Positions 1-9,757 of a DNA stretch of 55,462 bases are shown here, piece by piece. The stretch is from Hortaea werneckii. Taxonomy: Eukaryota > Ascomycota > Dothideomycetes > Mycosphaerellales > Teratosphaeriaceae. A program made the position numbers and the translations under genes. How positions within the stretch are numbered: position 1 is the first letter of the stretch; the number at the start of each line of letters is the position of its first letter. Below the pieces are notes generated by a model, which saw only the letters and a program-made list of their open reading frames with translations, was not told the DNA's origin and did no database searches. Where the stretch lies: positions 1 through 55,462 of the forward strand of contig JBAOKB010000067.1 of NCBI GenBank assembly GCA_037044905.1. The letters run 5' to 3'.

Positions 1-487
1 GCCCAGCTGACCCCCTCAAGCTGGTGGTGAACCACTGGTGACTGGGTGGAACATCCGAATCCCCCGCTTCATACGAGGGTACGCGAGTCCCCCCGTGCTG
101 CGCCGGCTACCCAAACCAGGACATGCCGTTCAGGGATCATCATGCGAACGTCAGGTACATGCAATATGTACCTAACTGTGATGCTTGGGGGCTGCGAGAC
201 GTATCACTGTGTCGTGACCTTTTGGTAACTGGTCCTCCCAAGGATTCCTGTCGAATCTCGAACTTTCATGATGAGGGGTAAGACGATAAGGGACGTCTCA
301 CAATAGGTGGTGTGGGTTGGGTTGTTGCTGTAGGTGGCACAGGTAAGGGGACGGTTATATTAGCTGACGAGTCTTCCGCATATCTTGTGCTGTTTCTTCT
401 ACGATTTGCTTCTTTGTTATAATTGTTTCCATTCTCTGCCGAATACAATTTGTTTGAGCACCTAGTTTCCGCAAGATTGTGGCGAAC
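1..487. other. Intergenic, no gene seen
   Basis: I see no convincing coding sequence here. The short open frames lack codon structure or a family resemblance. The last 200 bases before the first gene are relatively AT-rich and probably hold its promoter and 5' leader. Confidence 0.5.
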
Positions 488-1339
488 ATGGCGCAATCGC
501 AATCGCAATCACAACAATCCTCAGCTGGATTTCGCTTCCTTGACCTGCCGCCTGAACTGCGCCTAAACATCTACGACCTCGCTTTAGGCGGTCGAACGCT
601 ACACGTCGGCGACCCGTGCAGCGCTGACGGTTCGCGGCGCATTCGTCCTTGCAAAGCCTTAAGGCACGACGACGAGGTCCGTTCTCAGGACGTCAAGGAC
701 CTCCACGACCTTTTCGTCTACCGACACCTGAAGTGCAAGACGAGCGAAGACGACAACGGAGCGTTCGGCCACCACGGCCTCGCCTTGCTCTCCGTCTGTC
801 GACAGATCTACAACGAAGCGGCCTCGATCCCTTTCTCGGAGAACACCTTCACCTTCTCCTCCCCAACACAGATGCAGCGACTCGTCGCATCTCTGACGCA
901 AGAGCAACAAAACGCCATCTCAAACGTGACTCTGCTTTCCACCGGCGGAGCTAGGAACTGGACCAAAGACCCAGAGACTAAAGAACTATCCCCAAACGGC
1001 CTCATGTTCCCAGGCCTGAAGAACCTCGCCCTCTACCTAGAACTCTGCCCGCTCGATCTCGGCGGCGGCCTGCGCAGACGGGGCAGCGTCCCACCCTCGT
1101 ACGCAGGGAACCTGGGGAATGCAGCGCAGCAAGATCTCCACCACGCTTCGAACCTGGAGAGAGCCTTTGCGGGGATCGTGTGTCTGAAGAGCGCGGCGCT
1201 AAATCGTCTCGAGGTGCGCGTCGTAGACACGAGCGAGATGAAGAATTATCAGCATCAGCAGCTGCGGCCGCTCGACGCGGAGATGGTCGAAGGCTGGAGG
1301 CAAGGCCTGAGGCGGAGTATGCTGGCCGCTGCTCCGTAA
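488..1339 (+). CDS. 2EXR/F-box-like hypothetical protein
   Basis: Single-exon gene of 283 residues. The open frame begins slightly upstream with GTG, so I use the first ATG at 488. After a short Gln/Ser-rich N-terminus (QSQSQSQQSS) comes FRFLDLPPELRLNIYDLAL. This is the opening of the fungal 2EXR / F-box-like families, in which a leading hydrophobic-Leu-Pro-Pro-Glu-Leu-Arg segment is followed by an Ile-Tyr helix. A second typical piece is LLSVCRQIYNEAASIPFSENTF, seen around residues 100-120, where these proteins carry the 'CRQIYxEA' helix. No signal peptide, membrane segment or zinc motif is visible. Such proteins are numerous in Pezizomycotina. Some may act as substrate adaptors, but no activity can be assigned here. 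The family call is from pattern recognition only. Confidence 0.7.
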   Translation: MAQSQSQSQQSSAGFRFLDLPPELRLNIYDLALGGRTLHVGDPCSADGSRRIRPCKALRHDDEVRSQDVKDLHDLFVYRHLKCKTSEDDNGAFGHHGLALLSVCRQIYNEAASIPFSENTFTFSSPTQMQRLVASLTQEQQNAISNVTLLSTGGARNWTKDPETKELSPNGLMFPGLKNLALYLELCPLDLGGGLRRRGSVPPSYAGNLGNAAQQDLHHASNLERAFAGIVCLKSAALNRLEVRVVDTSEMKNYQHQQLRPLDAEMVEGWRQGLRRSMLAAAP

Positions 1340-1690
1340 AATGTTGATGGTGGTGGGGACCTTACGACTGTTTATGATGTGATGAATTAATGATGGGATG
1401 GGTTTTCATGATGGTCATGACGAGATAGTACTCTTTTGCTGTACGATGATAACTCAGAAGAAAGACATCGACTTGAGGAACCAGTTAAATGGTTTCCACG
1501 CACTCTTTGCGGAATTCTATAACTTTTCCTCTTTTTCCCCACCTCTGTCTGGCCTCTGTACAGTGCATTCGCGTTTCAAAAAACCGCCCCTCCAAATCCT
1601 TTTAGCCTAACGTGTTGAAACCCGCTTGAAACTCTCAGACATCCTCTCCCCTCCCAAAACCGTGGCGTCCGTTCCTCTCGTATGTCATCC
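1340..1690. other. Convergent intergenic spacer
   Basis: This is the spacer between the converging first gene and the SET-domain gene. It contains T-rich stretches consistent with 3' ends of transcripts on both strands, and I see no gene in it. Confidence 0.5.
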
Positions 1691-2284
1691 CTACAAAGCC
1701 CGCTTAACATGGTCATTGATAAAGTACCGCGCCAGCACGTCCTTAGACAGGTGCGTGGCGCCGCTGACCTGCCCCAGACAGCCCTTCTCGCCGCACGAGC
1801 AGGCAAACGGACGATCCATCGCGAGCTCGGTGGACGGGTAGAAGAAGGTCAAGGCATCGCCCGTTTTGAGGCCGCGGGTGCCCGCAACTCGGACCTCGCC
1901 TGCGCGGCCTTCGGGATACTGACCTGCAGCATTAGGGGCGTAGACGTGCAGTTCGACGGAAGGCGCACAGGAGTGGTTCATGCAGAGGAGGGCGCTTTGG
2001 GGTTCAGTGTGGGTGGTCGCGGAGGTCTGGATCGTGCGCCAGTTGGGGGAGGGGACAGGGTTATGGGCGGTGATGTAGCTGAAGTGTTCGCCGGGCTTCA
2101 GGTCGACTTTGGAATGCAGGGAGAGGCCGGCGGGACCGTGGCGGTATTCGGCTTTGTCCTCGAGGCCGTTGATGGATAGAGAGTAGTAGCCCTCGGGCGT
2201 GGCGTTCCCATTGACCAAGGCTGACGGTGACCTACCTTGTTTTTGCTCAGTTGCCGCACACAAAAATAAGACATTGAAAGCCAT
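1691..2284 (-). CDS. Small SET-domain protein
   Basis: A 197-residue protein with the layout of short fungal SET proteins. The N-terminal half carries a strand-rich SET part (GPAGLSLHSKVDLKPGEHF, about residues 51-69). The core motif LLCMNHSCAPSVELHVY follows; NHSC is the SET pseudoknot asparagine-histidine motif. A post-SET-like cysteine cluster, FACSCGEKGCLG, lies near residue 165. The family are protein lysine methyltransferases using S-adenosylmethionine, but the target is unknown and the small size makes catalysis uncertain. The only upstream ATG in frame is at 2284, just 40 bp from the LEU2 stop on the same strand. The N-terminal 30 residues do not look conserved, and a GTAGGT donor-like site follows codon 16, so the true 5' end may differ. 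Confidence 0.7.
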   Translation of the reverse strand: MAFNVLFLCAATEQKQGRSPSALVNGNATPEGYYSLSINGLEDKAEYRHGPAGLSLHSKVDLKPGEHFSYITAHNPVPSPNWRTIQTSATTHTEPQSALLCMNHSCAPSVELHVYAPNAAGQYPEGRAGEVRVAGTRGLKTGDALTFFYPSTELAMDRPFACSCGEKGCLGQVSGATHLSKDVLARYFINDHVKRAL

Positions 2285-2324
2285 TTTCTGGGGATGTTTT
2301 TCTTTTTATTTAGCATGCAGCTAC

Positions 2325-3480
2325 CTACCGCTTCAGGAGAGCTTCCAGCTCTTTTGCCACGGCATCGCCAACTTCGGACGTGCTCGCAGAGCCTCCGATG
2401 TCTTTCGTCCTGATGTCCTTGTCGATGACATTCTTTACGGCCTCGTCGACCTTCTGCGAAAGATCGAGCCGCTGGAACGAGTACTTCAGCATCATGCTGA
2501 CACTCAGTAGCATGGCAACGGGGTTCACCACGCCCTGTCCAGAGATGTCCGGAGCCGAACCGTGGATGGGCTCGTAGATACCATTGCACTTGCCCTTGCC
2601 GTCCGGGTTGGCGGTCAGGGATGCTGACGGGAGCAGGCCGAGAGAGCCTGGGATAACGGACGCCTCATCGGAAATGATGTCGCCGAAGAGGTTGGAAGTG
2701 ACGATGACGCCGTTCAGGGCTCTCGGGTTCTTCACCATGAGCATAGCCGCCGAGTCGATCAGGTGGTGTCCCAGCTTCAACTGTGGGAACTCCTTCTCCA
2801 TGACTTCGGTCACAGTCTTCCTCCATAATCTGCTAGTGGCCATGACATTGGCCTTGTCCAAGCTCCAGACCGGCGCAGGCGGGTCCTCGGCCAGAGCGAG
2901 GTATGCTGCCAGCCTTGTTACACGCTCAATCTCTTGCCGAGAGTATGGCTCCGTGTCGAGAGCATGTCCACTACCGTCATCCTCCTTGCGCTCGCCAAAG
3001 TAGATGCCTCCGGTAAGCTCACGGACAATGTTGAAATTGGTGCCCTTGCAGACCTCGGCCTTGAGCGGACTCTGCTCGACGAGGCTCTCAGACGCGAAGA
3101 AGCAAGGTCGCAGGTTGCCATATGTACCCATCTCCTTTCTGAGCTTCAGGATGCCCTGCTCAGGACGAACCTTGCCGGTGCCCCATTTAGGACCGCCGAT
3201 GGCACCTAGAAGCACAGCATCGGCATTCTTGGCGGCGTTGAGCGCCTCGTCGGTGAGAGGCTCACCAGTGGCATCTATAGACGCGCCTCCCAGGTTGTGC
3301 TCTTGAAAGCTAAACTTGATGTCATTGCTGCTCTTCTCAATTGCTCGGAGGATCTTGAGGCCTTCGGCGGTGACTTCGGGACCGCAGTGGTCGCCTGTAG
3401 GAGTTTCGGGTCAGCAAAGGAGGGTGTGTACGCTATTCGAGACACCTACCAGCGAATACTACGATGTTGTAGGAAGGCAT
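2325..3480 (-). CDS. LEU2: 3-isopropylmalate dehydrogenase (two exons)
   Basis: Catalyses the NAD-dependent oxidative decarboxylation of 3-isopropylmalate, the third step of leucine synthesis. Exon 1 (3450-3480) is only 31 nt and encodes MPSYNIVVFA plus one base. The intron is 3395-3449 (GTAGGT...CTACAG). Exon 2 is 2325-3394, and the join gives the family start MPSYNIVVFAGDHCGPEV. The protein is 366 residues, the usual family length. Signatures seen include LLGAIGGPKWG, NIVRELTGGIYFGER (substrate loop), DIISDEASVIPGSLGLLPSA (metal and cofactor region) and EPIHGSAPDISGQGVVNP (NAD site). No key residue appears to be missing. A Leu3-type motif lies 67 bp upstream of the ATG (see separate entry). 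A SET-domain gene follows closely on the same strand. Confidence 0.96.
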
Positions 3481-3546
3481 CCTGGTATGCGATCGAGCTA
3501 CACCTGTCCTCTGGAAATTTTGGCTGGAGACACGAAGGAGGTTTCG

Positions 3547-3556
3547 CCGAAGTCGG
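3547..3556. promoter_or_regulatory. Candidate Leu3-type CCG-N4-CGG site
   Basis: The sequence CCGAAGTCGG is an inverted CCG pair with a four-base spacer, the geometry bound by the zinc-cluster regulator Leu3, whose best sites are CCGGNNCCGG. It lies 67 bp upstream of the LEU2 ATG. The spacing fits the family, but the inner bases (AAGT) are not the preferred ones, so binding is inferred only. Confidence 0.4.
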
Positions 3557-3857
3557 GAGAGCTCGTGCCTGACTTTTCCGAAGCAGGACGCCTCAGCCTC
3601 GGCAGCTTCGATCTCGACTTTCGCGGCATTACACAGCCTATGCCCATATCAGAATACCTAGGTACCTTAGCAAGAACACCCCTTGTTCATGCGTCATTGG
3701 CTATTGGTTCTGGCAAAAAATCACAACCTTGCCCTGTAGGTTATATCTCGACTTTTCACCGAATCAATGGCAGTAGCAGCTAGCAATGCGTGACACTTGT
3801 CGCACGTATTTCCAGATGCCTTTGATGTTGCTCTGCTTGTCGACGGAAATGCATCTG

Positions 3858-3888
3858 GATATGATGTTGATTCGATATGATGTTGATT
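3858..3888. repeat. Direct repeat of GATATGATGTTGATT
   Basis: Two exact 15-bp copies are separated by a single C (3858-3872 and 3874-3888). They lie in the divergent promoter region between LEU2 and GAD. Function is unknown; it may be a chance tandem duplication. Confidence 0.7.
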
Positions 3889-5118
3889 AAGATTACATCC
3901 TCATCTTCGGCGTCACTGTTGGGGTTGACTCGCGACTTCCAGGTCAAGCAGCATCTATGCCATTGTTGGTGTTTCTTTGGTGAATATCAAGCTGCCGTGT
4001 CCCAACAAATGGCAGGGCTCCCTTGATTCAGATGATCGCAAAGGGATGCTGAGTAACTGTCTCAACTGCACTGAGCATTCTTTCAAAGGCGATGTTGAAG
4101 GCCCCATGCTTCCAGCAAGGATAGCGTGTTCGTGTGTCCTGTTCATGAGATCGACGGCCGGTATCAGCCTCGCCTATACATGCAAAGTCCCATGTCGATG
4201 TCCCATGTCGGTGATTTCCCATCCCTCCTGGCATGTGGTATCCTGTACACACTCAGCTCGAGAACGAACACCCTGCTGTCCTAGATGGACAGATTGAGCT
4301 TGCCCAACTTAGTCACCGTGGCGATTGATTCGGAGCATTAAATCAAGATCTATCAAGACGCTCATCTGGGGAGCTAGACTTTCTAATTCGTTTTAGAACA
4401 GGCCGGACGCGCAAATATGATTGAGATTGTGAAAGAGAAACCCCAAACCAGTGTGATTCCCATCTCAACCCTGGAGGTAGGCGTTTATATATTATGCCAG
4501 AAACGTCTAGGCGATTCGGCAGCTCCAGGTAGTGCCTTGATTGCCAGACCATGCGTCCATCACTTTCCCCAAGGTCATGAGTAAAGTAATGGTGTACTGT
4601 CGGCTCGGAGGGTTGGATTCTCAGAAGGTCAAGCTTTGAGACAAGCCTCGCGGCAGCGACCGCCCCAAAGCCAATCGCAGTCAAGCCCGGTTGGAATGAC
4701 GCGAGTGGCTCACCAACTGGAATGTTTACAACCCTGGAAGCTGCGCCTGCACAGTGGTAGCAAGCTTCGTGTTCCGGATTCGCCGGAGCGGATGACAAGG
4801 CGCAGGAGCGTCGCAAGCTCCTCGTCGGCTAAGGGATAGTAGCAGGTACCACGCAGCGCCTACACCGTCACTACTACATCAAGAAGTCGGCCCGTCACTG
4901 TGATCAAGCTAAGGTAGAAGACAAACTGCAGCCTCTCTTTCTGTTCTTCTCTGGTACCCTCAGTCGTCGACTCCATCCACCTTCGCCATTGATCAGAGAG
5001 CACATCTCTAGCAGATACGCTGTCATTTAATACTGCATAGCTGACCCCGAGCACGGCAATTCGCTTCACTACCACCCGCAAGCAATCTTGTCGAAGAGCA
5101 TCTACTGACACCGCCACA

Positions 5119-6794
5119 ATGGTGCACCTTGGCCGCGTCTTCACTGACAAGGACATTGCCGACAACAACATCCTACCTGACATTGACGAGCAAGCTCTTG
5201 GCCCTGGCGGCATCGACGAAAATGAGTTCACGACCAGCGTGTACGGCTCTGTGCACGCGGCGAGAGATCTTCCCAAGCACCAGATGCCGGACGATGAAAT
5301 GCCACGAGAGATTGCTTACCGCATGATCAAGTAAGTCGCTCAAATTCACCGTTGTAGAATGGACCTAGAGCTGACCATGTCTGTCCCAGAGACGATCTGA
5401 CTCTCGACGGCACTCCTACACTGAACCTCGCTTCCTTCGTCACCACCTACATGGAGCCTGAAGCGGAAAAGCTCATGGTCGACGCATTCAACAAGAACTT
5501 CATCGACTACGAGGAGTACCCTGTCAGCGCAGACATTCAGAACCGCTGCGTCGATATGATCGCTCGCCTATTCAACATTCCCGCTCACGAGGAAAACACG
5601 AACGCCATGGGCACCTCGACCATCGGAAGTTCCGAGGCCATCATGCTTGCCACACTGGCAATGAAGAAGCGCTGGCAGAACAAGAGGAAGGCCGCAGGCA
5701 AAGATGCTAGCAAGCCGAACATCATCATGAACAGCGCTGTCCAAGTCTGCTGGGAAAAGGCTGCGAGATACTTCGACGTAGAAGAAAAATACGTGTACTG
5801 CGAAGAGGGTCGGTATGTGATTGATCCGAAGCAGGCAGTTGATCTCGTAGATGAGAACACCATCGGTATTTGTTCAATCCTGGGCACGACATACACCGGC
5901 CAGTATGAAGATACGAAGGCGATCAACGATCTGCTCATTCAACGGAACATCGATTGCCCTATCCATGTCGATGCTGCGAGTGGCGGGTTTGTCGCGCCCT
6001 TCGTCAACCCAGACCTTGTATGGGACTTCAGACTGGAGAAGGTCGTCTCGATCAATGTCTCCGGACACAAATATGGGCTTGTGTATCCTGGTGTCGGATG
6101 GTGCGTTTGGCGCGACCCAGAGTTCTTGCCAAAAGGTTCGTTACGTCTCAAAGCCCAGGTCTAGTTCTGCAGCTGACTCAGTTTACCAGAGCTCATCTTC
6201 AACATCAACTACCTTGGTGCAGACCAAGCGTCCTTCACCCTCAACTTTTCCCGTGGCGCTAGTCAGGTCATCGGGCAGTATTATCAGCTCATCCGTCTGG
6301 GTAGGAAGGGCTACCGCTCAATCATGCTGAACTTGACTCGGACCGCCGATTACCTGGCCGCAGCCGTCCAAAAGATGGGCTTCCAGCTTATGTCCCAGAC
6401 TAGAGGTCAGGGTCTGCCGCTCGTCGCTTTCCATCTCAACAAAGCCCATGGACACAAGTTCGACGAGTTCGCGATCGCGCATCAGCTTCGCCAACGTGGA
6501 TGGGTCGTCCCCGCGTACACGATGGCCCCTCACGCGAAGCAGCAGAAGCTCATGAGGGTCGTGGTGCGGGAGGACTTCAGCAGAAGTCGATGCGACGCGC
6601 TGATCGCGGACATCAAGTTGGCGGTCGATGAACTGAAAAAGGTCGAGGCGGCTGGGAAGCTGGAGCAGCATCAGGAGCATCTCCGGAACCATGCGACTAG
6701 GACCGGCAAGCACCAGAGTCGGATGAATCAGCACTATAGCGATGAGAAGCACAGTTTGCAGGGTAAGCATGGCAAGACGCATGGCGTCTGCTGA
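5119..6794 (+). CDS. Glutamate decarboxylase (three exons)
   Basis: PLP-dependent decarboxylase converting L-glutamate to GABA, the entry to the GABA shunt and linked to acid and oxidative stress tolerance. Exons are 5119-5330, 5390-6135 and 6190-6794, with introns GTAAGT...CCCAG (59 bp) and GTTCGT...ACCAG (54 bp). The joined product is 520 residues, normal for fungal GADs. Motifs in order: LNLASFVTTYMEPEAEKLM, the cofactor-binding GSSEAIMLA, HVDAASGGFVAPF with the PLP-ring aspartate, and SINVSGHKYGLVYPG, where the lysine after Gly-His forms the Schiff base. The C-terminal basic/His-rich tail (residues about 480-520) might resemble a regulatory extension, but no clear calmodulin-binding helix can be asserted. 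It lies alone, divergent from LEU2. Confidence 0.95.
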
Positions 6795-7717
6795 GGGATG
6801 TTTTGCGAATCATGGGGCGCGATGAGAGTGATTTTGACCTGAGATGATTGTGGAAAACCTATGATATTCATGAATAGCGGCCTAGCATAGGAGAGTACGT
6901 CTCTACTTTATGATTACTTCTTTCGTTTCAGGTGTTTCAATTGTGAAAATCAGTTGTCGTAGTCGCCGAAAGGGAGTCACCATCCCAGTGACGATCAAGT
7001 CATGTCTCAGGGCAATCAAGGCTTTGAAGGGTGGCCAAGTGATGATGATTGCATGATACAGCCGAGGACAAGTTTTTGTCGCCCATCTATTCAATGACCA
7101 ACTCCTCATGACCACCATTACCTCCTCTGCTAATAAGTCGGACAGCCTTATCGATTCCGATGTACTATAACCTGTATGCATGCGACAATCCAAGATCGAT
7201 CGCCCGGCTCCTCCCGCCCATAGCGTAAGATCTCGGAGGAGCCGTCATGGTCTTACCGTGCTGATCATTCCGATCGAGGGATTTGTGCGTCATGACCGTG
7301 AGACCGAGCGAAGGCCCGCCGGAAGGACCGGCTTCAACCTTTGTACCTGACGTGGGATTAATACAATGTGAGTGGCCAGTGGAGCCCTGCGCGTCCGAGG
7401 GTTGCAACCGGTTGCGTCGAGCGCGTTGCAAAGTGAGTAGGTTGGACGTCATGTCTCTGCTCTTTCCTAATTGTTGCGTATGCCCGGCCTAGGAGGCCTG
7501 ATCACTTTCACTTCCATGAGATACGGCTCACATCATTGAGGCATTGCTTTAGATCATTTACCGTGTAGACTAGGCGAAGAAACGGACCCATCGTATCTCC
7601 TTCCGCCCTCATCCGCAGAACGCAACAGCGACGAACCTGGAGAGTCGATCTCTCTAGCGTGCACTCAGACATCCCTTCGCATCCACGCTCCGGAGACGCA
7701 AGTAACAAGGAGCCGAC
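6795..7717. other. Intergenic, no gene seen
   Basis: Spacer between two genes on the same strand. Short frames on both strands show no family signal. An antisense open frame that overlaps the next gene begins in this region but looks like a shadow. Confidence 0.5.
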
Positions 7718-8368
7718 ATGTTCGGCGATACCTCCTTCTCCCATGCCTCCGCGAGCATCCTGCCGCCTCAGATCCAGATCGAGCATGCGATAGCCACTCT
7801 GCATGATTTCGAAACCGTCATCAAACTCAGTCCCGATTGTCGGGGCTGCAGACCCATCCCACCACCGGAGCAAAAGAACGGATTCAAAAAACAACCCAAT
7901 GGCACACCCAACGGCGACACATGCAAATACCAATACTACGAGGTGGAAGACGACCTCCCCTTCATCCCCAAGAAATTCTGGTCCGGCGGCGTGAAGTACG
8001 TCGCCGACTTCCTGCCCACCGCCGACGGCTGCGACATCACCGTGCACGCCCCGGGCTTCACCAGCACGAACCACTGGCGCATCCTGCACGAGGCCATCCC
8101 CGAAGACGGCGAGGCGCAGCTCACGCGCGTCAAGTCCAAGGACCTCTCGCACGCCGAAACCACCTCTAGGGGAGGGCAATGGTACATTGAGATCGCCAGC
8201 GAGGCCAAATGTAACCGGACGTTTGCAGGGTTTGTGAAGGGGTTCCTGAAGAATACCCATACCCATTTGCAGAATGCTTTTATCGAGCGCGTTAAGGAGC
8301 CGGCTAAGAGGCCTGGTGGGCCGCCAAGGAGGCCGACGCTGGGGCGTAGGCGGTCCAGTGAGTTCTAG
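7718..8368 (+). CDS. DUF7053-like fungal protein
   Basis: Single-exon protein of 216 residues. The order of elements matches what I recall of the fungal DUF7053 family. An N-terminal 'xxxPPQIQIEHAIATLHDFE' helix comes first, then SPDCRGCRPIPPP. A beta-rich middle follows (YYEVEDDLPFIPKKFWSGGVK), then TVHAPGFTSTNHWRI near residue 110. The C-terminal 30 residues are Pro/Arg-rich and probably disordered. The fold may be a START/SRPBCC-like lipid-binding cup, but that is inference and no ligand is known. A longer open frame exists on the opposite strand (7508-8266), but it has no recognisable composition, and I favour the sense frame. Confidence 0.65.
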   Translation: MFGDTSFSHASASILPPQIQIEHAIATLHDFETVIKLSPDCRGCRPIPPPEQKNGFKKQPNGTPNGDTCKYQYYEVEDDLPFIPKKFWSGGVKYVADFLPTADGCDITVHAPGFTSTNHWRILHEAIPEDGEAQLTRVKSKDLSHAETTSRGGQWYIEIASEAKCNRTFAGFVKGFLKNTHTHLQNAFIERVKEPAKRPGGPPRRPTLGRRRSSEF

Positions 8369-9757
8369 GAGTTCAGCAACGTTTTAGGAGAAGGCTATTT
8401 TGCATTCCGTAGGAGCTATTGGGTCCAATGGGAGGCGTTATGGGATGGAGCGCGAGGGTTTTGGTTCAGCATATCATGCGAGAGACGGGGCTTTAGATAC
8501 TCCCTATTTACAGCAGGGGGGTAATTTGTCCTATAATGTGTATATTCAGCAGCCGGACTAGGGACGAATCTACAGCGTCCCTTCTGTAATCTGAGAGAAC
8601 TTGTCCTCTTCATATCCCATTGCTATAGATCGAGTATTGCTAACCAAAGGTACAATATAGTAGCGTAGAGAGCAAAAATTCTAGTGGAGATCATGGGTAT
8701 AGACCGGTATTGCTAGTCAGAACATTCCTATATCGAGTTCGAGTTCGAGCTGTAGGAGCCCTTGAGCGACTAAGTTATTGGATTCGTATTCGTTCAAGAT
8801 CGATCTATCTCATCGATGACTGGGCACAAATGACTCGACTTTTCTATTGGAGCCTGGATGTTTGACGGACTCCATTGGTCCTCATCACAAGACATATTAC
8901 TGCGGTCGCACCCTTCGACTGTACTTCCGTCTCATTAGCATGTGGCTTCTACCGCTGTGATTCGAAGTGCTCTAAGGTGCATTTCTTCACCAAGCCGATC
9001 GTGAACTTCCTAACTGGATTCTAGAGTAATAATTGGAGGATACCTTAGTTTTTGTATTTAGGTTGCAGGGATCAATTGCGGCTGACGGCCCCATGTCTCG
9101 GACGGAAAAGCGCCAGGTGAGGTCAAAGCTTCAGCAGCAGCAGCAGCGGAAGGATTCACACACCACGGCATTAGTCCTTCTCGAGACCTCCCACACCTGT
9201 CACTATTCGCATCGTTCAGCCATCCTCCGCTCTGTAGCCTAATGTGCCAGCTCAGGGTACTGTCGTCCTTTACAGCTTCAAAAGGTGATTTGTTGGATCT
9301 GTGTTCTCAATGCCGTCCTGGTCAGGCGGTCGCCATGAATCCTTTTCCTTTGTCGTCGACTCAGACCTCTAAGCGAGACTCAGCCTCTTCCGCCTCCCAA
9401 CTCGGCGCGTCTAGGCGCATACTGGCTTGATGCGGTATCTTCTCATACCGCTATGGCTCATGGACTTAGGCTGCCAGGCTGAGCTCCTAGGTTGGGTCTC
9501 AGCCTCGTTGTGTTATTGATAGAGGCTGCAGGCCTTCCTCTCGTGGTCGCCTGAGTGGCCGAGGCCGCCCTCGAGTGTCTTGCCGTGCAATGTAGGAAGA
9601 TGTCGGTTCTCTCTTGCTTGAAAACGTAAAAAGATGGTACTGGCGCAAATCTTTCCACCCCACTCAATCACCAAGTGACTGGAGCTTTCCCAGCTTGAAG
9701 TGCTCGGATTGGATTTTCAGTTCTTATTTCTATTTTGTTCAAGCTTATTTGCCCAAT
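8369..9757. other. Intergenic, no gene seen
   Basis: About 1.4 kb with no supportable gene. It includes short simple-sequence patches such as repeated TTCGAG near 8740 and a CAG run near 9133. It presumably holds the promoter of the DUF2235 gene. The open frame of that gene extends back to 9614, but only from a TTG. Confidence 0.5.

Larger units (their letters stand above)
3481..5118. other. Divergent intergenic region LEU2 / GAD
   Basis: About 1.6 kb between divergent LEU2 and the glutamate decarboxylase gene. It contains the Leu3-type motif near LEU2 and a 15-bp direct repeat (GATATGATGTTGATT at 3858 and 3874). No coding region is supported; the short frames here have no family resemblance. 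Confidence 0.5.

Noticed and set aside
7508..8266. Long minus-strand open frame opposite the DUF7053-like gene
   Set aside because: It is longer than the sense gene, but shows no recognisable family or conserved block; the sense frame has the expected family-like segments.
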